Shown piece by piece: positions 37,093-49,659 of a DNA stretch of 64,000 nucleotides. The stretch is from NCBI GenBank assembly GCA_029959195.1, contig CP114120.1, positions 186,001-250,000 of the forward strand, given 5' to 3'. The notes under the pieces were generated by a model, which did not search any database, was not told where the DNA came from, and saw only the letters and a list, made by a program, of their open reading frames with translations. A program made the position numbers and the translations under genes. The stretch is from Dictyophora rubrovolvata. Lineage: Eukaryota > Basidiomycota > Agaricomycetes > Phallales > Phallaceae. Every line of letters begins with the position of its first letter. Within the stretch, counting starts at the first letter, position 1.

Positions 37093-38150
37093 TATATGTA
37101 TATTGCATTGAACTAGCGCAGAAGCTTTCGCGCTTGATCACATGAAGACTACTACAGCTTTGAAACGCAGTTTCACGTCTTAACTTACACATATTTTTAA
37201 TTTTCCACATACAAATGAAGAATATAAGAACATCCGTAAAAGTGGTGATAATATTCGTGAGCAACTCGAGGACGACAAACATATCGTGGTTATTCAAGAC
37301 GTTCAATTTCAATTTTACTTTCCCTAATAATATCAACCATATTAGTTTCGAGGTAAAACTAACTAAGAATAGGCAATCACCTCAACAGTCAATTGATGGC
37401 ACAAGTTGAGTGATGATTGGTATGAAGCTTTTTTTTTCATTGAACTCTGTGGGAGAATGTGGTCACAACAAAACAGACCGATGGTTTATAGATTAATTAG
37501 TTTGCTCGAGCGCGATTATAGCGAGAGGAAAGGGCAGGGCGAGGACGGGGCGCGTCCTCGCGAGTTCGATAAGACGTACGGTCTAGGTAAGCGAGAGAGC
37601 GTCGGCCACTTTCACCTCCGTCATCTTCGCCTTCACTTCCAGCATAATAGTTATTTTCCGCTATCAAATCCTCCATAATTCCTGCGCTGAGACGATGCCA
37701 GAATTATCTTCTAGAGCATGTACAACCAATGGTAACACAACATTTTTTATCTTCTTCTAAATCGAATGCTCGTTCTTCGCAAAACTCATCGGGTTTGCAC
37801 AAATGCCTTCCAACTGTTGGGTTAAGGGTTAGTGACCTAGCACATAAGGAGCAGGTCGCCCGGACTGCCTTTCTATTAGTTTAGCTCAGTGAGAGGCGCT
37901 ATGGCAACTGGATCGCTCACGGTCAAGGCATCGGAGCCTGATGAGACTAAAAACTCCCCATAGATCTCATGCCGAGTCGGATGAATGGACAACGCAGTGC
38001 CGTCTAGCTCAGTCCTTCCACTATCGGGACCCGACCTTGAGGACACTGTCCGTAGTAACCGTTAATAGGACACGCATCACGTAGTTGAAGTATGCGGTCT
38101 ATAAAAGCAGAAGCCCGTTTTCTTTCATCTCATCCATCTCAAAAGTCAAA
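37093..38150. other. intergenic with TATA box for the F-box gene
   Basis: No gene recognised. TATAAAAG at 38100-38107, 44 bases before the start at 38151, is a good TATA box. A G/C-rich patch with an imperfect palindrome (GGACGGGGCGCGTCC) sits at about 37543-37557. A TTAAGGGTTAG motif is near 37823. Confidence 0.45.
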
Positions 38151-39845
38151 ATGAAACTATACCCTCCTGCCACTCGTCTTCCTTACGAGGTTTTTCGCCA
38201 AATAATGGTTTACACCTACAAGTACATCCCGCGGGCGCTGGAAATTGATGATGTAGAATTGGATCTACAACTTGTCTCGCCTCCCATAATAGCGTCGCAT
38301 GTTTGTCGCTCATGGAGATACGATCTTTTGTCAGATCCATCAATGTGGTCATTGCTTGTGATACCAAAAATCAAACCAAGCGGAGTACTGGAACTACTTC
38401 GACGATCTGATTCTGCCTTGCTGAACGTAATCCTCGTTTTGAGGAGTCACATCAAGGTGGATTATGACGATACGTCAAGCATGCTTTCCTCTCTTTTTTC
38501 GCAAATTCATCGATTCAAACTATTGAACGTAGAGGTTAATGTTAATGTTGACCTTGTGCCGAGCTCTTCGTCTAACTCTCGAGATTGTCTACATGGATTA
38601 ATCCAAAAGGTTTTGCTAGGTCTTCGTCGACCCGCGCCCAAACTACAAACGTTCCGCTTTTGGTATACTAATCCCGACCTCCGTCTCGAAGACACATTTC
38701 TGGACACGCTTTTCTCCAAAGATGCTCCCAATCTTAAACGCCTACGCCACAAACTTTCCAACGATTTTCGGGAGTTGAGTTGCCCTCTGTTCCGTGATCT
38801 TTCGGAGCTTTACCTTACTCTTCCTTACTCTTTGCCACTGAATTTCGACCGTTTCCTCGATCTTCTCGCTTTGTCGCCATGTCTCAAACTATTTCGCCTC
38901 TGTGCCGCTCGGAACAGACTTGTGTGGCCATCATCCTCCGACTCTTCCACCTCTGACCACAAAATCAATTTGCCACACCTAGAAAGGCTCGTTCTCGAGG
39001 TGAACACCGCTGTCGATTTGTTACCTTCGATTTTGGAGCACGTTGTCATTCCCTCGAATTTTAAATGGCATTTTGATCTTCAATACCGACTGGACTTAAC
39101 TGCGGACTCGCCATTATTATCCCAACTACTATTCAAAGCGCACTTCACGTCCCTCCGTATCACGTTTACCGAAGATGACTTTATTTACGTGTCCTTTCAG
39201 GAGAACCGTGACCGGCACTATATCAATCAATTCAATGATAATACACTCATGTATTCGCATCAGGAAACAGCGGAGGTGTTATCTCTCTGGGACCCGCTGA
39301 TGCAGTCTATCAGTGCATCTTTTATCACACACTTAGACATTGAAGTCGAAGGTACTTTGGAACACACAACACTCCCAACGATTTTCGCGTCGTTACGGAA
39401 TTTAACTTTCCTATCTATCAAACAAAAGTATTCAATAGACTTTGATGATGTCGAACCGTGCGTTTTGTGCTTATCGGCCTTAACACCGAGCCTGGACCAG
39501 TCCGAGGCCTTGAACCACAATATGAATCATATGCAGGGTTCCGAATTGATTTTATTACCCCAGGGCTTTGGAGGTATACCCTATAATTCCAATTCCCCAA
39601 AGATATCCACCACTTCAGAGCTACCATGTCCACTTCTACGCAAACTAACAGTGGAGCTGTCAGAAAGCCGATTCAACAAGACACATGCCTCCTTGGTCCG
39701 TGCATGTTGTGACCGCCGACGGGAGGCGGGATATCCATTACAAATATCTGTCCGTTGCCCCAAAATGGAAAAAGGCGTCGAGTCTGTTCTGCAGTTGAAC
39801 AACTGCAGTGCTATTGTCGTTTCAATTATTCCGCGCTACTATTGA
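38151..39845 (+). CDS. F-box protein, family B, intact copy (B1)
   Basis: Single exon. The F-box region is TRLPYEVFRQIMVYTYKYIP, then IIASHVCRSWRYDLLSDPSMW, the usual mushroom variant in which the F-box helices end in CRSWR. A leucine-rich region of about 450 residues follows, with strands such as LERLVLEVN, HLDIEVEG and LLRKLTVEL, a typical substrate-recruiting fold. The start at 38151 is preferred over the upstream in-frame codon because the TATA box at 38100 would leave too little leader otherwise. A paralog (57053-58616) and a short relic (50230-50453) share this architecture. Confidence 0.75.
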   Translation: MKLYPPATRLPYEVFRQIMVYTYKYIPRALEIDDVELDLQLVSPPIIASHVCRSWRYDLLSDPSMWSLLVIPKIKPSGVLELLRRSDSALLNVILVLRSHIKVDYDDTSSMLSSLFSQIHRFKLLNVEVNVNVDLVPSSSSNSRDCLHGLIQKVLLGLRRPAPKLQTFRFWYTNPDLRLEDTFLDTLFSKDAPNLKRLRHKLSNDFRELSCPLFRDLSELYLTLPYSLPLNFDRFLDLLALSPCLKLFRLCAARNRLVWPSSSDSSTSDHKINLPHLERLVLEVNTAVDLLPSILEHVVIPSNFKWHFDLQYRLDLTADSPLLSQLLFKAHFTSLRITFTEDDFIYVSFQENRDRHYINQFNDNTLMYSHQETAEVLSLWDPLMQSISASFITHLDIEVEGTLEHTTLPTIFASLRNLTFLSIKQKYSIDFDDVEPCVLCLSALTPSLDQSEALNHNMNHMQGSELILLPQGFGGIPYNSNSPKISTTSELPCPLLRKLTVELSESRFNKTHASLVRACCDRRREAGYPLQISVRCPKMEKGVESVLQLNNCSAIVVSIIPRYY

Positions 39846-40490
39846 CAGTCTGTGGTCAACGCAGCTGTAACGTTTACGATTCTGGATCCCGACGAAGTTA
39901 TTATTGGTCTGGCTAGCGTTGGTAATGCTTTCGATTGTAATGATGTTATGAAGTATATTATAAGGACTTGTGACCAAGCTTCACCGATTGTCGATTACCC
40001 TCCAGTAGACGGCTGCTTCTCCCTGTGTCGTTTGAATCATTTTAACCGTCAAAAACACGTAGGCGGTTGCAAGTGAATTTTATTTTTTCCCTAAACGATT
40101 TTTAAAAACCTTTTAATTCAATACAAATATGAAAGTAAATAGATATAAATGCATACATTGATTCGTCCCAAAGTTTACTCAAGATCATGATGGTGACGCT
40201 CAGGCTCAGGCGGCAGCGGCGACGTACAATGCGTCTTTATCATCGCTCTCGCTGAATAGTGTGTCTTTGATTGTTTATATATCGTTAGTACATTTAGAAG
40301 CCATATTACTCAATCTATGTATATTCCAAATAGCCCTTTCATTGCGTTGAGGAGTGAAAACCGAGCCGGTTAATTGTCTTCGTGTCCGTCTGTTATATTT
40401 ATGTGCCACTGTTTTCACTTACAATCACGACAAAACACCACTAAAATAGTAAATCCCTATCATACATTCTTATTTGACATGAGGTCGACT
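39846..40490. other. intergenic between convergent genes
   Basis: 3' flanks of F-box B1 (+) and the aldo-keto reductase (-). Plus-strand frame 39852-40076 is open but has no motif. I see no other feature. Confidence 0.4.
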
Positions 40491-41931
40491 TAAGATGCGT
40501 TTCGCGCACCGGCTAATAAAGCGGTGGAAACAAGTAAGGAAACAGCAGCGAGAACAATCAAAGAAAAAATCCTGATCCTGTATCTACTAGTAGAATCCAC
40601 CTTCGGAAAGACGTCTTCAGCCTCTTCGCTGAACATGAAGAATGAATCCGGACCTTTCTCGCCTTTTGCGCCGGCTTCATCGATTTCGGAGATCTCTTCG
40701 GCCGTCAGTTCTACACGGACGTAAATACGAATACGGGGTGAAATGTGTCAACAAAGGGGAAGGTTTGTGTACACACCTATATCTCCAGCCTTAATGTAGC
40801 CTTCCAAGCGGGAGGACTTGGAACTCGATCTACAAAATGCTATTTTAGGATGTATATGGATGGGAGGCGTTTTAGTACATACGTCAGGACGATGGATCCT
40901 TTGGCTTTGTTCCACGCAAGCAAAATCTGGTCATATGATGCGCCAGTGCGCTTGGAGATCTTTTCCAAGGGGACATCGACTGGTCCACCCGAACGTTGCG
41001 TGACGGGACTGAGAACAGATGGGTTTACTGGAGTAATATGAGAAAGAACTGGACAAGACACACATAAGAGGACTGTAAGCTTCGATGGCAATACCCTTTT
41101 TGCGACAAAAATCAATAATCGGTTTTTGAGTTGCATAAACGTATGGGTGCAGATGAATCTAGAGAATTAAACGATTTAAATATGAAAGGAAAGTTGAGAG
41201 GTTGATAGTGTTACCTGGTTGACTGCAGGGACAATTTTGGCATCTTTAAGGAGAACCTTGAGTTCGGAGACATTGAAGTTGCTGACACCAATATTTCTGA
41301 AACACGCCATGTGAGTTTCGTTTTTGAAAGTGACTGATTGATGGTGTTACGCACTTGGCAAGACCGTCCGCTTTGATTTTTTCAAATTTTTTCCACGCTT
41401 CAGGGATAGTATCACCTCTAAGCACGGGAGGACCATGGATCAGATAGAGATCAACCGATTTGACGCCAAGCTGCACAGAAAGAACCCAGAAGCTCGGGTC
41501 ATGAACGTAGAGGTAACAGTTTCAACGAACATTGTTAACAGAGTCTTTGATTGATTCTTCTATGCTTTTCTTGCCTGAGAATTTGGTTGTGAGCCATATG
41601 GAAGATCGGGACGAGCCAATTTCTCTAAGAGCTTGACCCGTTTGGAGCTCATTGGTGTAGTTTTGGGCCGTATCTGTTACGCTGTTAGGAGAAGAGGCTG
41701 AACGAGGTTACTAAGTAAGATCATACCTATGTGGCTGAAACCGGCCTCAACAGCTTGCGTGAGTTGCCTCAAAGTATCAGATTGCGGGATTTTCCATGTT
41801 CCAAACCCAATACTAGGTATAACATCACCTAATTCAGCAAGAAAAAGAAATCAGCTCTCGTCCGTCCGTTATGTGGTAATTTTTTGAAAGTGTTATATAC
41901 CCGAGTTCAGCTTAACGTCAGTCCAAGGCAT
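40491..41931 (-). CDS. aldo-keto reductase with C-terminal membrane anchor
   Basis: NAD(P)H-dependent carbonyl reductase. The spliced product starts MPWTDVKLNSG, then IPSIGFGTWKIP. The catalytic tetrad is visible: the Asp and Tyr in DTAQNYTNE, the Lys in WLTTKFSG and the His in LYLIHGP. Next come NIGVSNFNVSELK, the NQIHLHPY segment and AYSPL; SIVLTSS gives the cofactor-binding end. Exons are short and lie between about 41931 and 40491. After the barrel the protein continues ELTAEEISEIDEAG, then a basic residue group and a hydrophobic segment IFSLIVLAAVSLLVSTALLAG before the stop. That is unusual for the family and suggests tail anchoring. An in-frame extension upstream to about 42204 has a basic, hydrophobic presequence-like character, but I prefer the ATG at 41931. 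Confidence 0.78.
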
Positions 41932-42659
41932 TTTGTTTGCAAAAGGCTTTGATTGTATGGATTTGGCAAAAGGAAACAGAGAGAAAAAACCTAACCAGCT
42001 TTTTGCGATAACGAGGGAAGAAAGTTCAACATAACGGCCGCAGCCGGTGATTGCGTCAATAGTATTGGGTGTGACAGCGGTCTGTAACGCGTAACGCTGT
42101 ACACGTGTCAAAACTCTCACACGGGAACTCGACAGAAAGTTCAAGTTTCTCTCCCAGAAAGCTGCCAGGTTAGTTGAAGGTCTGATAAGATTGGTAATCG
42201 ACAATGTGTTTTTGTTGATGGGCGGTGGTGCACCCTGGAGAAGTTGGCTTCAAGGGGTCGGTCGCGTTGTGTGCACGATTGGTGCACAACGGTAGTAGGT
42301 ACTACGTAATAAAATTCTGTTTTGAAAAAACTGACAAAATTGACAAGCGTTGCGACGACTAGAGGGCCCATAGTTCATAATGAGGCTTGGTACAAATGAT
42401 AGCCTCCTAGACTTTTTTCGATTTCGGTGAGAAGGGTGACATCTTCCGTGAGGGCGGCAAGAAATGCACGTGCTACCTACATGGCGATAAAACATTAGAT
42501 ACAAGTCAAGGGCAGTAGTGTCAAGGTACATTTGAATGTAATCCAGAATACTGCCAGCGGATCATCTGCGCCATTCTGATCATTTCAGTTAATATATTGA
42601 CCAGTCACCATGTGCTCGGGTTCCACATACATAGGTTGCTCCGAGCTACGGCCCTATAT

Positions 42660-43680
42660 CAACCTAGCACCGATATAACAGATGGATGCTTCTGGCACTT
42701 TTTTGTTCGCACATGCACTTAAAGGACAAACACACGCTGCTGTTCCCCAATACGAGCCAGTTCCTCCAAATCGATAGCAAAACTCATGTTTAAAGCAATA
42801 TTTCGAGCACTTCTTTCATACGCATCTGTTTTAAACTTCTCACGAGAGGTCGACTATATTTGGAGAAAATCATTTAAGCTCACAACACTTCTTTATTTGT
42901 TTACGCGGTATGGGGTTATCGTAATATCTAGGACTACCTTTGGCTGAGGAGTTTCTTTTGAATGACCTGAATGTTGAGCAGTAAGACTCATCTTTGAAAA
43001 GCTTAGTTGTCAGATGTACAGAATTATAAAAATTTGTAAAGGATTTGCTATATCGTCGTCGACGCTGTCGAGATTTTTTATATCTTGGGTTACATCGAGG
43101 TTCAAGGTATTTTCCTTCTTGCTCGGGGATATGCATGTCCTTCGTTAGGTTTGTTGATTACTCGAACGTATGCACTCTGCTGGGCCCGCGCTTCAAGCTT
43201 CATCCCCGAATGGCTCAAATCATGTTATACTGCGTTCTTGGACTTCTTTTTCTTTTTAGGACTATCTCTCGACATTTATGGTAAACATTTTAGGCCGCTG
43301 TTTTTTCTTGATCTCACAAGCAATACATATTTTTATTTATTCTCAGGCATTTATCAAAATTTCCAAGCTGTTCAAATGATGACTCCGCCACCTGTATATG
43401 TAAGCCATCCTGATGGATCATGAAGGGCTTCAGGTGTCGTCTGAAGGCGAGGATATTGGTAATTTTTCTGATGTCTAAGGAAATGAGATGGACTTCTCCG
43501 GAACGCAACGAGTCCGTTCCGGGGTGGTTTGATCAACGTACATATTTACATGGTAGGCTACAGAATCTGGTTAGATATTATGTACTCCAACGCATGTTTT
43601 TTTTACAGCTGATAGACCAGTTCGAAAACAGTTATTTGACTAAATTTAGCGTTCGTTGTTAGGCCCACGCATGTCCGCAA
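42660..43680 (+). pseudogene. DUF6533-type membrane protein, degenerate copy 1
   Basis: Recognisable pieces in order: LLSYASVLNFSREVDYIWR with LTTLLYLFTRYGVIVI, IVVDAVEIFYILGYIEVQ, then GLLITRTYALCWARASSFIP. This is the DUF6533 block (W...RY...R.YAL) of mushroom integral membrane proteins. Compared with copies 2 (45.7-47.4 kb) and 3 (51.2-52.9 kb), the frame is lost after the RY motif near 42930, and no intact start exon or C-terminal LSALLL...FTL.VREC block is found. I infer a pseudogene. Confidence 0.55.
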
Positions 43681-44079
43681 ATTATAAATCGGCGGGATTC
43701 GGTGCGGCCATAATATGGAAGCGAGCCTCTTGTGGCTTCGACTAGCCAGTAATGCAGTGTTTTCGGCTATAATGATAACGCAAGCAAACTGGAAACGTCT
43801 TGGGGTACATGTTGTTCTGGTTGCCTACGCACTTGGCTCAAAGAATCAACAGTACATAAGCTGTCGACTTGATGAATGAAGCTTGATTTTAAAGTGTGGT
43901 TGCTAATTTTTTCGCCAATGCATTATATATAAGAAAGGTAGATTCTGATCGTGTAATGTTACCGCTGTCTGCTACCTTAACAATATCGTTTTGTTCCGAC
44001 GGAATCTGTCAATATTCGGACTTGAAGACAACTTGTTAATCGTGATTATACAACCGGGAGGACCACAGCTACTTTTAGC

Positions 44080-44563
44080 CTAAACTATTTTCAGCTCGGG
44101 TGAGATATTGCTAGAAAACTGATACTTCACATTCATGATATTACCATTGTCAGGGCTTGCAACCCTGATTTCGAAAAGATAAGTGATATATTATCCATAG
44201 CTACCAGTAAACGTTCATAGCTCACTTGAAACCATTACTGTCTGAGCCGGTAATGACCCAAGGAAAAGGCGTGTTGCTGAACGGGGGATTACCGCTTCGA
44301 GAATAATTTCCAGTGCCAACGTTCTGGATTTGATATGTATATGTATTTGAATTTGATTCGGGATTAAAAGGTTTGATACGCCACTATAAAATGACTACAT
44401 AAACATTAAGGGTCAAGTCAAGTGGCAGTAAACAAGCCTGTTGTGTAGGATCTTGTGAATCTTTGGCGGTAAGGATAATCCCGTTAGGTCCAGCAGCGAT
44501 GGAATTGTTGGTTCCTCTGCCAGAGACGGACATGAGATAAACACCGTTAAACCTGGGTGACAT
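44080..44563 (-). CDS. small beta-trefoil-like protein (copy 1)
   Basis: About 122 residues: MSPRFNGVYLMSVSGRGTNN, then a join to WRIKPFNPES with TYQIQNVGTGNYSR and FPWVITGSD, then KVASPDNGNIMNVKYQF to the stop at 44080. The pattern of short strands with a Trp (xWxI, YxIxNV) repeated about every 45 residues is that of ricin-B-type/mycocypin beta-trefoils common in mushrooms. These bind sugars or inhibit proteases. It is shorter than the usual 140-150 residues, so the last repeat may be partial, and the first splice junction is uncertain. No signal peptide is seen, so it would be cytosolic. A second copy is at 53.3-53.9 kb. Confidence 0.5.
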
Positions 44564-45179
44564 GGATGGCACTGGCAGGAGGACTACGGATTACTACTGG
44601 AGAAAACCTCAGACGGTGTTTTTATAGGATTTAAATGCTCACTGCAATTCCATAACGAATCAACTATTGCTTATTTGTTGTCTCTGTCTGGTCTTTGTTC
44701 AGTAAATGACATTGAAGCTCGGAGTCTCGGACGCCGGTCAACCGGTCGTCACATAGTCACATGGCGCGCGCGCAGGCCAAGTTTGCTAAGCCAGACTCTG
44801 CCAGAGGACAACCAGACAGTCCAGACTCCAGATTCCGACAGAGGATCGGCGCGGCGACATTACTTGAGATTGACCGACATGTCCTAACTCCTGAAAGAGC
44901 TTCAACCTCATCTCCTAGCTTGGAACTTAAAAAACTAATCAGATCACGTTGCCCGACGACAAGGCACCCGCGTAAGCACATTCATGTCTGGTGTTCACGT
45001 TCAAGCAAGCTATATCACTGACAAATAGACTGTCACTTAGGAGGAGCAATCAGATCAGTATCAATCTCTTGTTGATGACGAGGTCGAATAACGCTCAACG
45101 TTCGAGTTCAAATACATTTAAAGCGGCGGCAAGCCTTAAGCCTGTCGATGTTCCCCTGGGATTTTGATGGAAAATATTA

Positions 45180-45505
45180 CCTTTTAGAGCTAGAGAAACA
45201 AACCTGCGAAAGACGGGTCCTTGGACGGGTTATTTTTGTGGCTGATGCAATCGTGTGCGCCCTGAACGCTGTTTCGACATCAAAGACGTCTTCCCCATAA
45301 GGCGACCACTGGAATTTCCGTAGTCTGATGCCTAACACTAATGTACATGTGGATCCATCAGATGTAAAAATCGACTCTGCCCCAAAGCGATATATTGTCG
45401 AGTCAGGCACTCAACAGAGTCAACACGCACAAGCACGAGATTATTGATGTCACGACTGCGGAGGTCACTGGTCTTTAAATCATTTGTAAGGAGCTCGAGT
45501 CTCAT
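45180..45505 (-). CDS. possible DUF6593-like small protein
   Basis: The start MRLELLTNDLKTSDLRSRD with VLVRVDS resembles the opening of DUF6593 proteins, a mushroom family of unknown function. It continues in another frame with DSTIYRFGAESIFTSDGSTC, then VLGIRLRKFQW and ETAFRAHTIA, also in family order. The two parts are not cleanly joined by a canonical intron, so this may be a broken gene. Assignment is tentative. Confidence 0.35.
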
Positions 45506-45738
45506 CCGGATCCTATCGCGTACTAATACCAACGTCAGCTGCGATGGCCGTAATTGTACAACCAATGTCAAACATTTCGGGTTTGAAATGGAATAACGGC
45601 GTGATACATATTCGTGACTAGCGTGGTGCGTGAGGTTCTAACGCGCCCTAAGTGAACAGACAGATACATATAAAATCAGTTTGACGGGAAGATAAAAGTA
45701 ACACCTCCAAACTTATGCATCCGTCCTTTATATCAAAC

Positions 45739-47351
45739 ATGAGCAATGCAACAACTACCGCAATTATCATTCAGGGCTATTATTTGAAGTATGTATTTCA
45801 ATTTTACATTTTCCCCGTTGACACTAATTGATGGGCAGCGATATTTACATCATGGCCCTGGTCTGCAATATAAGTGAGTTGTCCAAAGCAAGTTTAATAA
45901 CTAAAGAAATATTTTCAGCACTCCTTTCGTACACTTCTTTCCTGAATCTTTCACGAGAGATTAATTACATTTGGAAAAAACCACTCAAGCCTCCAACATT
46001 GTTTTACATTTTAACAAGATATGCGACTATTATATATCTCGCAATGACTTTGGCTGAGATTTTGTTTACAGATGATGTTGTAAGTTGAACGTTTTCTAGA
46101 AGTCTCAAAGCAACACTAATACCCTATAGCCAAAAAGGTAAGGGGATAAAAGACGCTCAGTCATTGGGTGGACTCGAACTGAAAAAGTAAAGGACTTGCG
46201 ATATCGTCGTCGACGCTATTGATGTTTTTACTATTTTGGGTTACATCGGCGTCCAAGGTCTATCCCTTTTTTTGCTTTCGAAAGTAGTTGACCCATGATT
46301 TTTTCCAGGTTTGCTAATCACTCGAGCGCACGCACTCTGTCGAGCGTGTTCACTTCCTGATTGGCTCAAAATTATATTTTACTGTATCATGGCTTTGTTT
46401 TTCTTCTCAGGGTTATCTATAGACCTCTATGGTGGAGATTTTCAAGTTGTTCCTTGGTGACATATGCAAACGACCTTCCTATTTTTTAGCCGTAATACGT
46501 TTTGGCGGCTGTCCAGACTACACCAGCAGGTCAGTTTATTCTATAAGTCAAATCATTCTAGATATATTCTGTCTTCTACGCGAACCCATATAATTCTGTT
46601 TCTAGTGGTAATTTATCTTCCATCAATCTCTATTATCAATCTCTAATTCATCTACAGAAACACCAGGGGATGTGAACCTAATTATTCTCCTTGGAGATAC
46701 ATGTGTTTTCGTGACCGATTTTCTCGTCTTCGCCATGAGCCTGTATTGCTTTTGGGACATCTGGCAATTCAGTGTTCAAAGAGGAAACAACCTTACGTTC
46801 ATAGTTTTTAATGAAAGTGAGTTTCACACCTTGTTAAATAGTTCGGATGACCTTATCCGTAACTATCAGTGATATCAAGATTTTCGTGAGTACATGAGAC
46901 ACCCATTTTTCGGAAAACCATTCATCTCAGCTTGATCGGAAGGTTTGCCGTTGTTATTATCTTCGTCCTTACGATCGTATCACAAGTGCGTCCAAATAAC
47001 TTGATGTTGATTTGTCAATATTCAATCTGTCCTATACTAGTTTGTAGAAAAAGTGAGTTTTCTTTCGACGTCAAATACTAATCGCTAAACTCGAGCCAGT
47101 CGCCCGTTTTTACTGCTTTTCAAAACGGGTAAAAACCACTTTACCCCTTATTTCAAAAGAATTGACTTCTCATTTCTCGATTTCCTAGTTTATCAGCACT
47201 ACTTCTTACGGAGTTTACTTTGAATGTTCGCGAATGTCATTTTGCTCAAGGTTACAGTAAAGATAATATCTCATTTGTATTATCTGCCATGCGCTTCAGT
47301 CGCATCGAACCACCATCCGAACCATCTACCAATCAACTTGAAGGCAGGTGA
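45739..47351 (+). CDS. DUF6533-type membrane protein, copy 2
   Basis: Start MSNATTTAIIIQGYYL, then exons giving NDIYIMALVCNI, TLLSYTSFLNLSREINYIWK and PTLFYILTRYATIIYLAMTL. After these come DIVVDAIDVFTILGYIGVQ and GLLITRAHALCRACSLPDWL, then FFFSGLSIDLYG. Later LIILLGDTCVFVTDFLVF and SLYCFWDIWQFSVQRGN, and the C-terminal SALLLTEFTLNVRECHF reaching a stop at 47351. About seven spans; the RY and YAL/RAC positions are the DUF6533 signature. Function unknown. A TATAAAA at about 45669 precedes it. Not every central junction (about 46090-46190, 46450-46670) was resolved, so small defects are possible. Confidence 0.55.
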
Positions 47352-48012
47352 GGAAATGCGACTTGGACTCGGAGAATTAACACCCTCTATTCCATTCAAG
47401 GAGTTCTGATTTGTTTTGTTGTTAGCTGATTATAGTAAACATTTGTAATTAATCTTATTAATACTCTGGGTAGTACGAAAGATACTTTATTATTGACGTT
47501 AATTAAGAACCATGTATTTGCACTTCGTCCTCAAAACCCATTATTCACTGTCGTTTCCCTTTGAAATTACATTAATGCTTCATGCTTCTGATCAGACGAG
47601 TTTTCAAATGTTTGTTGACAATGAAATGGTACTAACCGCAAGTTTGTACGCTCTCTTGACGCCATAGAAAATATCGAATAGGGTTTGCAGGGGGGCGCTC
47701 GTATGCGGTCATACTTGCCCGTGGGCCGTAGTCGACAAGTCACCATGAAAAAACCACCGACACGAGTTCTGTATTTCGTGGTAAGCGCCGGAGTTTCTTT
47801 CATTACCACGCGACGTCATGGACGAATTTAAATTTTGTTTTTTTTGCGCAAATTACCGTAGACAATACTTTTCAAACTCATTTGTTGTTCGTTCCATCCT
47901 CAACAGCGTCCATTTCTAGGACTGTCCACACAATGGTATTTAAATTGACTTCACTTCAATTTCTTTTTTTCTCTTCTCGGCCTCTATCGTTCCCTGTCTA
48001 CCTGCCTTAACC

Positions 48013-49659
48013 ATGAATCCTATCTTCGGGACACGCGATTATCTGGACGAAATTTTCTTTTGGCTGTCGAGTCGCGATTTAGCGGCCACTATTTGTGTCA
48101 ACAAGGCTTGGTTCCGAGCTTCTGTATTTCCATTGTGGAGGACAATCAATCTATCAGTGGCGTTGAAACTCCTGGGACCAATTGTACAGTTGACAGAAGA
48201 CGTGTTTTATGTGAGATTTACATACGTCCAAAATCGTATTGCCTTTTCTCTCTAAACCCTTCAAAACCAGAGTTTTTCAGAGATGTCTTCCTCGAAGAAT
48301 TGGGAGCGATTTATGGTGTATGCCCAACATGTTCGTGTTCTGCACGCAGATGATACAGACTCCTTCGCCCTTGCTACGGCGATAGTTTATACGCCATCTT
48401 CACTCGCAAACGAATTCAAATATTTTTTCCCAAATTGCCGGTATCTCAGTTGGCATACAAGCACCACACAAATTCCAGCCGATATTTGTGAGGTTTTGCT
48501 GCCACCTAGTCTCGATCACGTTGTGCTTACTGGGAGGGCTATTAATCGTGAATGGTTAGCTGGACTCTGTCAGCTACTGGTTGCCAGATTGCCCACTCTC
48601 AGTGTTTTCCACATCGATTGCGAGAGTTTTCTGGTACCTTTGGAATCCCCATCGTTTATCAGCCTTTTGACAACGTTTTCATCGACTTTGACATATATCT
48701 GTATTCCTGAAATTTTATTTACAGACATTACACTGCTGAAGCTTCTCGAATGCGACTTACACCATATGACGGCCTCACGACCTTCATGGACGCCGATGGG
48801 TTTGACGAGAGAGTATGCTGATCGTAATGGCGGGAAGTTTTTTCTCTCTCTCAAATCTCTTACCTTGGGCCCGCTTACATCCAGTTTCCTCGTATTAAAT
48901 ATCTTTGATCGCTCTTTTCCGTCGCTTACGAAATTCTGCTGGGATACCTACGACATAAACTTTGATTTCGATACCTTCGTCATGGCAATTTCCACGGCTG
49001 CTCCCAATCTCGAGATATTGAGTTTGGGGGTTTGGGGATTTATGAATGACCTGGACGTTTCGTGGTCCTCGTTCAGGTGGCTTTTAAACCGGGTAAAGCT
49101 TACTTCTTTGTCGATACATTGTGTCCGAGTGGACATGACCCTGGACAATCTGATCCAGCTCTTGAGAAGTCGACAAGAGCCCTCGAGTTGGCACGTACTG
49201 GAAATCACAAGCACACAGCCTTTTCATTTCCAAGACGCTTTGCTGTCGGTCGCAAAATACTCACCAAAAATCCATACACTCTGTCTTCGTGTGCACGACC
49301 AAAATTTTGTACGGCTGTACACCGATATACCCGAGTTGTCTTCGCGGCTGATACCTCGCCACGCAAAGAAAAATAATATTCGGACTCAAGTCGAATTAAG
49401 AGGTCGACTCAAACAAGCAGGGTTCTTCCTTCCTTGCATCTCAATTATCCGACTCAATCAAAGTATCTGTTCCCTTGATTCCATAGGACCGGTTGCTTTT
49501 CTTATTTTGGCCCTTTGTGACTTGGACCAACTGCAGGATTTTATTGCGGACGATGAAGATCTGGGATTTCGCATCGGCTGTCGGATAACAAAATATCACA
49601 ATGCAACCCGGAAATTCGGACATATCCCAGGACCCCGCCGAAGATTCTTCCGACATTAG
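48013..49659 (+). CDS. F-box protein, family A, copy 1
   Basis: Two exons, 48013-48210 and about 48271-49659, with a phase-0 intron. The F-box is RDYLDEIFFWLSSRDLAATI followed by CVNKAWFRASVFPLWRTI at residues 8-45. A leucine-rich region runs from about residue 80 to the end: NCRYLSWHTS, LDHVVLTGRAI, LTYICIPEILF, LEILSLGVWGF, LTSLSIHCVRV. Family A has no obvious sequence relation to family B next door beyond the general F-box-plus-repeat plan. An inverted paralog at 54612-56233 is similar over its whole length, with long identical blocks such as NNIRTQ and LTSLSIHC. Likely SCF substrate adaptor. Confidence 0.75.

Noticed and set aside
37875-37960. tRNA-like start (TTTAGCTCAGTGAGAGGCGC)
   Set aside because: Resembles a tRNA A box, but no B box (GGTTCGANTCC) or pairing acceptor stem follows at the right distance.
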